A stretch of 14,600 bases of DNA from DASRSS01 sp035656335. Lineage in GTDB: Bacteria; Actinomycetota; Actinomycetes; Mycobacteriales; Jatrophihabitantaceae. A model generated the notes under the pieces. That model was not told where the DNA came from, searched no databases, and worked only from the letters and a program-made list of their open reading frames with translations. Position numbers and translations under genes: made by a program. Each line of letters starts with the position of its first letter. Positions within the stretch are counted from its first letter, which is position 1. The stretch is taken from contig DASRSS010000227.1 of NCBI GenBank assembly GCA_035656335.1, forward strand, positions 1 through 14,600, written 5' to 3'. This document shows positions 7,465 through 13,394 of the stretch, one piece after another.

Positions 7465-7529
7465 CCCGCTTTGCACCTTTCAGCGGCGCGATTCGGCGCG
7501 AATTACCCCGCGCAAAGGTGGAAAGCGGG
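7465..7529 (-). promoter_or_regulatory. Intergenic inverted repeat reaching into the carboxyltransferase ribosome-binding site
   Basis: The arms CCCGCTTTgCACCTTT (7465-7480) and AAAGGTGgAAAGCGGG (7514-7529) match at 15 of 16 positions around a 33-nt spacer, which itself holds a small dyad, ATTCG/CGAAT (7491-7503). In the minus-strand RNA the hairpin starts 1 nt after the dehydrogenase 2 stop codon and its 3' arm ends in the GGG that begins the GGGAGGG ribosome-binding site of the beta subunit. It could limit translation, stabilise an mRNA segment, or be a DNA operator. There is no U-tract for intrinsic termination. Confidence 0.6.
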
Positions 7530-7530
7530 G

Positions 7531-8679
7531 TCATGCGGTGAACCCCAGCAGCTTCGCCGACAGGCCGGTCAGGATCTCGGTCGTCCCGCCCCCGATGCCG
7601 AGAATCCGCATGTCACGGTACTGGCGCTCGACCTCAGACTCGCGCATGTATCCCATCCCGCCGTGCAGCTGAACCGCCTGATCGACCACCCACATACCCG
7701 CCTCCACCGCGGTGTTCTTCGCGAAGCACGCCTCGTTGACGAGGTTCGCTTCCCCCGCCGCGCTTCGTGCCGCGACCGAGCGTGTGTAGACCCGCGCGAC
7801 CTCGACGCGCCGCGCCATCTCCGCCAGCGTGTTCTGCACCGGCTGCCGGCTGATGAGCGGGCGGCCGAACGTCTCGCGCGACCGGCACCACGCGACGGTC
7901 AGGTCCAGGCAGCGCTGCGCCGACGCGTACGCCTGGACGGCCAGGCCGATCCGCTCGCTGACGAAGTTCTGCGCGATCTGCACGAAGCCGGTGTTCTCCT
8001 CGCCCACGAGATTCGACGCGGGCACGCGCACGTCCTGAAAAGACAGCTCCGCGGTGTCCGAGCAGAGCCAGCCCATCTTCGCCAGCTTGCGCGACACGGT
8101 GAATCCCGGCGTGCCCTTCTCGATCACCAGCAGCGAGATCCCGTGCGCGCCAGGGCCTCCCGTGCGCACTGCGATTACCACGAAGTCCGCGCGCACGCCC
8201 GAGGTGATGTACGTCTTCGCGCCGCTGACCACGTACTCGTCCCCGTCGAGCTTGGCCGTGGTGCGGATGCCGGCCACGTCCGAGCCGCCGTCGGGTTCGG
8301 TGATCGCGAGCGAGCCGATCAGCCGTCCCTGGATCGTCGGACGGACCCAGCGCTCGATCTGCTCCTGGGGACCCACATTCACCAGGTGCGGCAAGGAGAT
8401 TCCGGACGTGAACAGGCTCGCGAACAGGCCGCCCGCTCCGCCGGCGTAGTGCATCTCCTCGGCCAGCACGAGCGCGTCGACCGCGTCGCCCCCGCCGCCG
8501 CCGACCGACTCCGGGTAGGCCAGCCCGATCAGGCCCAGCTCGGCGGCGCGCGCGTGCAGCGAGCGCGGCAGCTCGCCGGCGGCCTCCCAGTCGTCCTGGT
8601 ACGGCAACACGTCGTGGGTGACGAAGCGGCGCACCGTCTCGCGCAGCGCGCGCCGCTCCGGCGTCTCGAACACGCTCAC
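7531..8679 (-). CDS. Acyl-CoA dehydrogenase 2
   Basis: This 382-residue acyl-CoA dehydrogenase has AITEPDGGSDVAGI (125-138) as the flavin/substrate beta-domain motif, QLHGGMGYMRE near 337-347, and a C-terminal RDMRILGIGGGTTEI. The MCAD catalytic Glu position is Gly (IGGGT, about 363), while FVSERIGLA supplies Glu242 at the helix-G position of isovaleryl/long-chain enzymes. It is clearly different in sequence from dehydrogenase 1, so the two probably act on different substrates or form a heteromer; citronellyl-CoA-type oxidation is an inference. The GTG start at 8679 overlaps the AtuA-family stop as GTGA; an in-frame GTG at 8673 is an alternative. The stop lies directly against the 7465-7529 inverted repeat. 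Confidence 0.92.
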   Translation of the reverse strand: MSVFETPERRALRETVRRFVTHDVLPYQDDWEAAGELPRSLHARAAELGLIGLAYPESVGGGGGDAVDALVLAEEMHYAGGAGGLFASLFTSGISLPHLVNVGPQEQIERWVRPTIQGRLIGSLAITEPDGGSDVAGIRTTAKLDGDEYVVSGAKTYITSGVRADFVVIAVRTGGPGAHGISLLVIEKGTPGFTVSRKLAKMGWLCSDTAELSFQDVRVPASNLVGEENTGFVQIAQNFVSERIGLAVQAYASAQRCLDLTVAWCRSRETFGRPLISRQPVQNTLAEMARRVEVARVYTRSVAARSAAGEANLVNEACFAKNTAVEAGMWVVDQAVQLHGGMGYMRESEVERQYRDMRILGIGGGTTEILTGLSAKLLGFTA

Positions 8680-10415
8680 TGTTGGCCCCCCAGCAGGGGC
8701 CCGGACGGCGTGTCGCCCTGCACCGGGGCCAACAATGCTTTCGGGACGTCCACCGCGCGCGAACGCAGCCACTCGCCGAGCGCCTTCGCCTGCGGATCGT
8801 GCCGCGCGTTGGACGCCACGCCCTCGCCGAGGATGCCGTCGACCACGAAGTTCACCGCGCGCAGGTTCGGCAGCACGTGCCGCGTGACCGGCAACGCCGC
8901 GGCCTCGGGCAGCAGCCGCTGGAACTCGGCCACGCTCAGGTACGCCGCCAGCCACGCGAACGCCTCGTCCGTCCGCGCCCACACGCCGACGTTCGCCGAA
9001 CCGCCCTTGTCACCGGAACGCGCGCCGACGAGCGTCCCGAGCGGAACCCGCCGGGTTGGACCGAGGTCGGACGCGGCCGGCACATCCGGCGCCGGAACGT
9101 CTTGCAGCGCAAGCGATTCGGCAGCCGGCGCGATGTCGACGCGCGTCCCGTCCGGCAGCACAGCGAGGTGCGGGACGTCGGGCGCCGGCACGTACGCGGA
9201 CGTGAACACGCCGTACGGCGCCGCGTCCCCCGGCGGCGCCGTCACGTGGAAACCCGGATACGACGCCAGCGCCAGCTCGACGGCCGCGCCGGAGAACGCG
9301 CGGCCCAGCGCCTTCGGGTCCGGCCCGCGCGCCACGCAGTGCAGCAGCGCCGCCGCCTCCTCCTGGACGGACGCGTCCGGGTGATCGGTGCGCGCCAGCG
9401 TGAACGTGCAACCCGCATTGCCCATAGCGTCCTCAAGCTGCGCGCGGACGAGGTCCGCCTTCGCCTCGATGTCCAGGCCGGTGAGCACGAAGGTCACCTC
9501 GTTGCGGAACCCGCCGAGCGTGTTCAGCCCCACCTTGACCGTCGGCGGTGGCGGCTCGCCGCGCACGCCACTGATGCGCACCCGATCGACGCCGTCGGCC
9601 GCGAGCGTGATCGTGTCGAACCGCGCCGTCGCGTCCGGGCCCGCGTAGCGCGCGCCGCCGATCTCGTACAGCAGCTGGGCGGTGACCGTCCCGACCGACA
9701 CCTCGCCGCCCGTGCCGGGATGCTTCGTGATCACCGACGTTCCGTCCGCGTGCACCTCGGCGATCGGGAAGCCGGGCCGGCGCAGGTCCGTGATCTCGCG
9801 GAAGAACGCGTAGTTGCCGCCGGTCGCCTGCGTGCCGCACTCGATCACGTGCCCCGCCACGACCGCGCCGGCGAGCTCGTCGAACGAGGTGCGCGTCCAG
9901 CCGAAGTGCGCCGCGGCGGGCCCGACGACCAGCGACGCGTCGGTGACTCGCCCGGTGACGACGACGTCCGCGCCCGCCCGCACGCACTCGGCGATGCCCC
10001 ACGCGCCGAGATAGGCATTGGCTGCGAGGACGTTGCCGAACCCGAACTCGTCGGCGCGCTCGCGCAGATCGTCACCCGCGACGTGCGCCACCTTCGCGTC
10101 CAGCCCGAGGCGTCCGGCGAGTTCCTGGACGGCCGCCGCGAGGCCCGCCGGGTTCAGCCCGCCCGCGTTCGCGACGATCGTCACGCCCCGCTCGAGCGCG
10201 GTGCCGAGCGAGGTCTCCAGCTGGCGCAGGAACGTCTTGGCGTAGCCGAGGCTCGCGTCCTTGAGCCGGTCGCGCGCGAGGATCAGCATCGTCAGCTCGG
10301 CCAGGTAGTCGCCGGTGAGCACGTCGATCTCGCCGCCGTCGAGCAGCTCGCGCATCGCGTCGAACCGGTCGCCGTAGAAGCCGGAGCAGTTCGCGATCCG
10401 CAGCGGAGCGGTCAC
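8676..10415 (-). CDS. Acyclic terpene utilisation AtuA-family protein (DUF1446 plus C-terminal ferredoxin-fold domain)
   Basis: This 579-residue protein begins TAPLRIANCSGFYGDRFDAM, the characteristic N-terminus of the AtuA/DUF1446 family, and has TGDYLAELTMLILARDR shortly after. The DUF1446 region covers roughly residues 5-440. A C-terminal AtuA-like domain starts near 457 with VPLGTLVGARSGDKGGSANV and ends around 560. The whole length matches fused AtuA proteins. AtuA belongs to the Pseudomonas citronellol/geraniol operon, but its biochemical role is, to my knowledge, not established; the RSGDKGG loop suggests a phosphate- or CoA-binding site (inference). The GTG start at 10415 has GGAG 7 nt upstream. 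Both ends overlap neighbouring genes by 4 bp (GTGA), so it is translated together with the TIGR03084 protein and dehydrogenase 2. Confidence 0.88.
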   Translation of the reverse strand: MTAPLRIANCSGFYGDRFDAMRELLDGGEIDVLTGDYLAELTMLILARDRLKDASLGYAKTFLRQLETSLGTALERGVTIVANAGGLNPAGLAAAVQELAGRLGLDAKVAHVAGDDLRERADEFGFGNVLAANAYLGAWGIAECVRAGADVVVTGRVTDASLVVGPAAAHFGWTRTSFDELAGAVVAGHVIECGTQATGGNYAFFREITDLRRPGFPIAEVHADGTSVITKHPGTGGEVSVGTVTAQLLYEIGGARYAGPDATARFDTITLAADGVDRVRISGVRGEPPPPTVKVGLNTLGGFRNEVTFVLTGLDIEAKADLVRAQLEDAMGNAGCTFTLARTDHPDASVQEEAAALLHCVARGPDPKALGRAFSGAAVELALASYPGFHVTAPPGDAAPYGVFTSAYVPAPDVPHLAVLPDGTRVDIAPAAESLALQDVPAPDVPAASDLGPTRRVPLGTLVGARSGDKGGSANVGVWARTDEAFAWLAAYLSVAEFQRLLPEAAALPVTRHVLPNLRAVNFVVDGILGEGVASNARHDPQAKALGEWLRSRAVDVPKALLAPVQGDTPSGPLLGGQQ

Positions 10416-11206
10416 GCGTGCGCTCCGGCGGGCCGTCCGGCGCCGGGCGGGCCGGCGAAGGCCTGCGCGATGTCCAGCCACGCGTCGGCGTCGGCGCCGA
10501 TCGCGACCAGCGCCAGGTCGTCGCGGTGCCGGCGCTGTGTGACGCGCAGGCAGAAGTCCAGCGCCGGACCGGTGATTCGCTGCGCCGCGTCCTCGGGTCC
10601 CCACGTCCACAGCTCGCCGTCGGGGGCGGTGAGCTCGACGCGGAACGGTTCGGCGGGCGGTGTCCGGTCGTTCACCGCGTACGCGAAGTCGCGCGTCCGC
10701 ACGCCGATGTGCGCCACGTGCCGCAGCCGCGCTGTGGGCGTGCGCGTGACGGCGAGCGCGTCGGCAACGTCCTGGCCGTGCGCCCAGGTCTCCATCAACC
10801 GCGCGGTCGCCATCGAGGACGCGCTCATCGGCGGGCCGAACCAGGGCAGCTTGGTCCCGGCCGGGACGGCGGCGAGCGCGCCCGTCAGGTCCGCGCGCCC
10901 GGTGCGCCAGCTTGCCAGCAGTTCCGGCGGCGGGGCCGCGGCGCCCTCGGCAGCGGCGTCGTCGACGAACGTGGCGATGCGCGGCAGCGCCGCCTGCAGT
11001 TCGGCGGCGAACGCGTCCGGGTCGGTCGCGGCCAGCACCGCCACGCCGTCCGTCCAGGCCAGGTGCGCGATCTGGTGGGCGATCGTCCAGCCCGCGGACG
11101 GGGTCGGGCGCGCCCAGTCGGCGTCGGGCAGGTCTGCGACCAGGGCGTCGAGGTCGGCGCCCTCCGCGGCGAGGTCGGCGAGCAGCGCGGCGTTCAGGTC
11201 CGTCAC
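10412..11206 (-). CDS. TIGR03084-family metal-binding protein (DinB/MDMPI-like N-terminus)
   Basis: This 264-residue protein has the N-terminal four-helix DinB/maleylpyruvate-isomerase-like domain: WTIAHQIAHLAWTD (40-53) carries His44 and His48, and METWAHGQDVADAL (138-151) carries Glu139 and His143, a likely divalent metal site. The C-terminal part (about 180-245) resembles the wyosine-formation-type domain found in TIGR03084 proteins. Related proteins can use mycothiol, but no activity is known to me for this family. It is commonly beside AtuA-family genes in actinobacteria, as far as I recall, and here overlaps AtuA by GTGA. The GTG at 11206 (TDLNAALLADLAAEG) is preferred; GTG 11230 and TTG 11242 are in frame, but TTG would lie inside the putative operator. 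It is apparently the first gene of the cluster. Confidence 0.8.
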   Translation of the reverse strand: MTDLNAALLADLAAEGADLDALVADLPDADWARPTPSAGWTIAHQIAHLAWTDGVAVLAATDPDAFAAELQAALPRIATFVDDAAAEGAAAPPPELLASWRTGRADLTGALAAVPAGTKLPWFGPPMSASSMATARLMETWAHGQDVADALAVTRTPTARLRHVAHIGVRTRDFAYAVNDRTPPAEPFRVELTAPDGELWTWGPEDAAQRITGPALDFCLRVTQRRHRDDLALVAIGADADAWLDIAQAFAGPPGAGRPAGAHA

Positions 11207-11236
11207 CGTGCCAGCCTGACACTGCGGCACCAAATA

Positions 11237-11254
11237 AATCAAGCCCGCTTGCTT
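11237..11254. promoter_or_regulatory. TetR-type operator candidate at the cluster promoter
   Basis: AATCAAGC-CC-GCTTGCTT is an 18-bp dyad with 14 of its 16 arm positions symmetric (one mismatched pair) and perfect CAAGC/GCTTG cores. It lies 31 bp upstream of the preferred GTG start of the first cluster gene, next to the only AT-rich stretch there (11231-11240), which probably includes the -10 region. A bound repressor would block that promoter. The cluster's own TetR protein is the natural candidate ligand (inference). Confidence 0.6.
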
Positions 11255-11273
11255 GTTTCGCTCTCAATCTCGC

Positions 11274-11325
11274 TGATCAAGAGCCCGAAATGGCCGCCCG
11301 GGCGGCCGGAACGCGCTGTTGATCA
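11274..11325 (-). terminator. 52-bp nested palindrome between SDR and the acyl-CoA cluster, terminator-like
   Basis: The perfect 16-bp palindrome GGCCGCCCGGGCGGCC (11292-11307) shares its centre (11299.5) with an outer inverted repeat, TGATCAAgAGCcCG (11274-11287), which pairs with 11312-11325 at 12 of 14 positions. Transcripts leaving the upstream SDR gene (stop at 11359) would form this long hairpin 33 nt after the stop, before reaching the cluster promoter. There is no U-tract; actinobacterial terminators often lack one. It could equally be a DNA-binding site. Confidence 0.5.
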
Positions 11326-11358
11326 CGGCAGGTGGGACGCCGCTGCTGTGCCGCTCGC

Positions 11359-12111
11359 TCAGGACAGCCGGCGGACCAGGCCCAGCGGCGCGTGCCGCAT
11401 CACGAACCCGAGCGGCACCCACGGCCACGGCGGCACAGCTGCCGTCGCCGGCTCGCGCTCGATCGCGCGCACCATCGACCGGACCCCCTTCTCGGTGCTG
11501 ACCATGAGCGGCGTGCGTCCCGCCACCTGGTCGTTCATCTCCGAGCGGATGTAGCCGGGGAAGATCGTGGTGACCTGGATCGGCGAGCCGAGGACGTCCG
11601 CCCGGATCCCCTCGGCGAGCGCGGCCACGGCGGCCTTCGACGCGGCATACGTGGTGAGCGTGCGGGGCAGGCCGCGCATCGCGGACATCGACGAGATCAC
11701 CACGAGGTGGCCGGCGTTGGCCGCATGGAACTGCCGCATCGCCGCTTCGCACTGAGCCAGCGCGGCTATGAAGTTCGTCATCGCCGTCTCGCGGTTCGCA
11801 TCGAACCGTCCGCTGCCGATCGGCGCGCCCTTGCCGAGCCCGGCGTTGACGATCACCCGGTCCAGCCCGCCCAGCTCGGACGCGCTCGACTCGAAGACCT
11901 CGAAAACCGCGTCGTGATCGTTCACGTCCAGCTCGCGGACGACGACGCGCACGTCCGGGTGCGCAGCCGCGATCGAGCCGCGCAGCTCCTCGAGCCGGTC
12001 CAGCCGCCGGGCACACAGCACCAGGTCATGGCCGCGAGCGGCGAACTGCCGCGCCATCTCCGCGCCGAGTCCCGAACTCGCACCGGTGATGAGAATCCGC
12101 TTACGCAGCAA
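11359..12111 (-). CDS. SDR-family oxidoreductase 2
   Basis: This 250-residue classical short-chain dehydrogenase has ILITGASSGLG (6-16) as its cofactor motif, NAG (89-91), Asn113, Ser141 in VISSMS, and Tyr155/Lys159 in YAASK. FPGYIRSEM (184-192) follows the active site. The last 25 residues are Pro/Trp-rich and hydrophobic (PPWPWVPLGFVM), a tail seen in several SDRs that may touch membranes or lipid substrates. It begins with TTG at 12111, supported by GGAG 9 nt upstream that overlaps the end of the previous gene, whose stop is 6 bp away. It is on the same strand as the acyl-CoA cluster but is separated from it by a long palindrome, so joint function is possible but not shown. Confidence 0.88.
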   Translation of the reverse strand: MLRKRILITGASSGLGAEMARQFAARGHDLVLCARRLDRLEELRGSIAAAHPDVRVVVRELDVNDHDAVFEVFESSASELGGLDRVIVNAGLGKGAPIGSGRFDANRETAMTNFIAALAQCEAAMRQFHAANAGHLVVISSMSAMRGLPRTLTTYAASKAAVAALAEGIRADVLGSPIQVTTIFPGYIRSEMNDQVAGRTPLMVSTEKGVRSMVRAIEREPATAAVPPWPWVPLGFVMRHAPLGLVRRLS

Positions 12112-12117
12112 GGGAAT

Positions 12118-12453
12118 TCACTCCGATCCGAACGGCCACTCGGCCTGCGCCGGCGCCTGCTGAGCGCTGCGCCGCAGTCGGTGCTGGACGGAGGCCGCGG
12201 CGGTGCGCACGGCGGCGTCCACGTCCACACCGCTCTGGTCGGCGAGCAGGTAGATGCCGTAGGCGAGCTCGCCGAAACGATCCGTCCAGTCCGGTGTGGG
12301 ACGGAACGGGCGCCGTCCCCGGTCGGTCGCGTCGGTGACGGCCGCGGTCAACGCGCCGAGCAGCGACTGCAACTCCAGCAGCAGCGTGGGGACGGGGGCG
12401 TGCAAGTCGGCGGCGTCGGCGGTGCGCGTCACCACCTCGGTGAGGGACTCCAC
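12118..12453 (-). CDS. Small MazG-like all-alpha protein, probably lacking full metal site
   Basis: A 111-residue protein. The segment FGELAYGIYLLADQSGVDVDAAV (about 60-82) closely resembles the third and fourth helices of MazG-type nucleotide pyrophosphohydrolases, and LLLELQSLLGAL (24-35) resembles the first metal-binding helix. The paired acidic ligands of MazG enzymes (ExxE and ExxD) are only half present: Glu27 with Ser30, and Glu62 with Tyr65. It may be a non-catalytic or divergent member; I infer the family from helix pattern only. The C-terminus is polar. The GTG at 12453 is preferred over the in-frame TTG at 12504, because the latter would overlap the divergent gene's promoter. A possible -10 (TAGGTT, 12462-12467) would make the message nearly leaderless. 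Confidence 0.6.
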   Translation of the reverse strand: MESLTEVVTRTADAADLHAPVPTLLLELQSLLGALTAAVTDATDRGRRPFRPTPDWTDRFGELAYGIYLLADQSGVDVDAAVRTAAASVQHRLRRSAQQAPAQAEWPFGSE

Positions 12454-12460
12454 GACAGGA

Positions 12461-12496
12461 CAACCTACTGGGCGTGCCGAGCGCGCAAGTAGGCTG
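12461..12496. promoter_or_regulatory. Symmetric element in the divergent promoter region
   Basis: CAACCTACT (12461-12469) and AGTAGGCTG (12488-12496) form a 9-bp-arm inverted repeat with one mismatch and an 18-nt spacer, filling most of the 53-bp gap between the divergent MazG-like and DUF2520 genes. Each arm supplies a TAGGNT that could be a -10 hexamer for the gene on its side, 9-12 nt from the start codon, so the symmetry may reflect two back-to-back promoters rather than an operator. Confidence 0.35.
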
Positions 12497-12506
12497 CCAG
12501 CCAACG

Positions 12507-13394
12507 ATGGGCACTCCAGAATCCAGCAGGCCGGCCCGGTTGCGGGTGGGGGTCGTCGGCGCCGGGCGCGTCGGCAGCACCCTGGGCGCCGCGCTGGCCC
12601 GCAGCGGCCACGACATCACCGGCGTCGTCGCGGTGTCCGCGGCATCGCGGGCGCGTGCCGAACGGCTGCTCCCCCAGGCTTCGGTGCTGCCGACGGACGA
12701 GGTTGTCGCCGGCGCGGACCTGGTCCTGCTCGCGGTGCCGGACGACGCGCTGCGCCCGCTGGTCGCCGGCCTGGCCGAGACCGACGCCTGGCGCGCCGGG
12801 CAGCTGGTCGCGCACACCTCCGGCGCCCAGGGCATCGGCGTGCTCGATCCGGCCGCCGCGCGCGGCGTCGTCCCGCTCGCCCTGCACCCGGTGATGACGT
12901 TCGTCGGGCGCCCTGAGGACCTCGACCGCCTCGACGGTGCGCCGTTCGGGGTCACCGCCGACGACGACCTGCGCCCGGTCGCCGAGTCGCTGGTCCTGGA
13001 GATGGGCGGCGAGCCGGTCTGGGTGCCGGAGTCAGCGCGTCCGCTCTATCACGCCGCGCTGTCGGTCGGGTCCAACCACTTGGTCACGCTGATCGCGGAC
13101 GCGCTCGCGCTGCTGGACGGCGCCGGCGTGGAGCGCTCCGACCAGCTGCTCGCCCCGCTGGTCAGCGCTGCCCTGGACAACGTTCTGCGGCTGCGCGACG
13201 GCGCGCTCACCGGACCGGTCTCGCGCGGGGACGTCGCCACGGTGGCCGCGCACCTGCGCACGCTGCAGGCGGCCGCGCCGGACGTGCTGCCGTCGTACCG
13301 TGCGATGGCGCGGCGAACCGCGGAGCGGGCGCGGGACGCGGGACGGCTGGACGGCACGCAGTTCGCCGCGGTGATCGAGGTGCTGGACGCATGA
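12507..13394 (+). CDS. Rossmann-like and DUF2520 domain protein, putative ketopantoate-reductase-like dehydrogenase
   Basis: A 295-residue protein with an N-terminal Rossmann fold (VGVVGAGRVGSTLGAALARSG, GAGRVG at 18-23), a second strand motif DLVLLAVPDDAL, the LHPVMTF segment typical of this family, and a helical C-terminal DUF2520 domain. The layout is that of 6-phosphogluconate-dehydrogenase-like reductases. Its stop overlaps the panC start as ATGA, and this pairing is widespread in actinobacteria. A ketopantoate reductase role has been proposed for related proteins (PanG, as I recall), so an NADPH-dependent step to pantoate is a reasonable inference, not a demonstrated one. The ATG at 12507 is preferred to GTG 12474, since the latter lies in the promoter gap. 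No clear ribosome-binding site precedes it. Confidence 0.87.
   Translation: MGTPESSRPARLRVGVVGAGRVGSTLGAALARSGHDITGVVAVSAASRARAERLLPQASVLPTDEVVAGADLVLLAVPDDALRPLVAGLAETDAWRAGQLVAHTSGAQGIGVLDPAAARGVVPLALHPVMTFVGRPEDLDRLDGAPFGVTADDDLRPVAESLVLEMGGEPVWVPESARPLYHAALSVGSNHLVTLIADALALLDGAGVERSDQLLAPLVSAALDNVLRLRDGALTGPVSRGDVATVAAHLRTLQAAAPDVLPSYRAMARRTAERARDAGRLDGTQFAAVIEVLDA

Noticed and set aside
5901..7541. Plus-strand open frame of 546 codons opposite the carboxyltransferase gene
   Set aside because: It is a low-complexity Arg/His-rich shadow of the carboxyltransferase gene, whose motifs are unmistakable on the minus strand.
203..11206. Horizontal acquisition of the catabolic cluster as a genomic island
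   Set aside because: Composition and start-codon habits match the adjacent panC region, and there is no tRNA, integrase, transposase or direct-repeat boundary in the window.
8682..11219. Plus-strand open frame of 845 codons opposite the AtuA and TIGR03084 genes
   Set aside because: It has no recognisable motif and extreme Arg content, and spans two overlapping minus-strand genes; it is a GC-bias artefact.
10416..11267. Longer AtuA protein reading through the TIGR03084 gene as a fusion
   Set aside because: The upstream frame is low-complexity and overlaps a motif-bearing gene in another frame; GTG 10415 has GGAG upstream and the family N-terminus.
12101..12955. Minus-strand frame of 284 codons covering the DUF2520 region
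   Set aside because: It is antisense to a clear Rossmann/DUF2520 gene and lacks any coherent domain.
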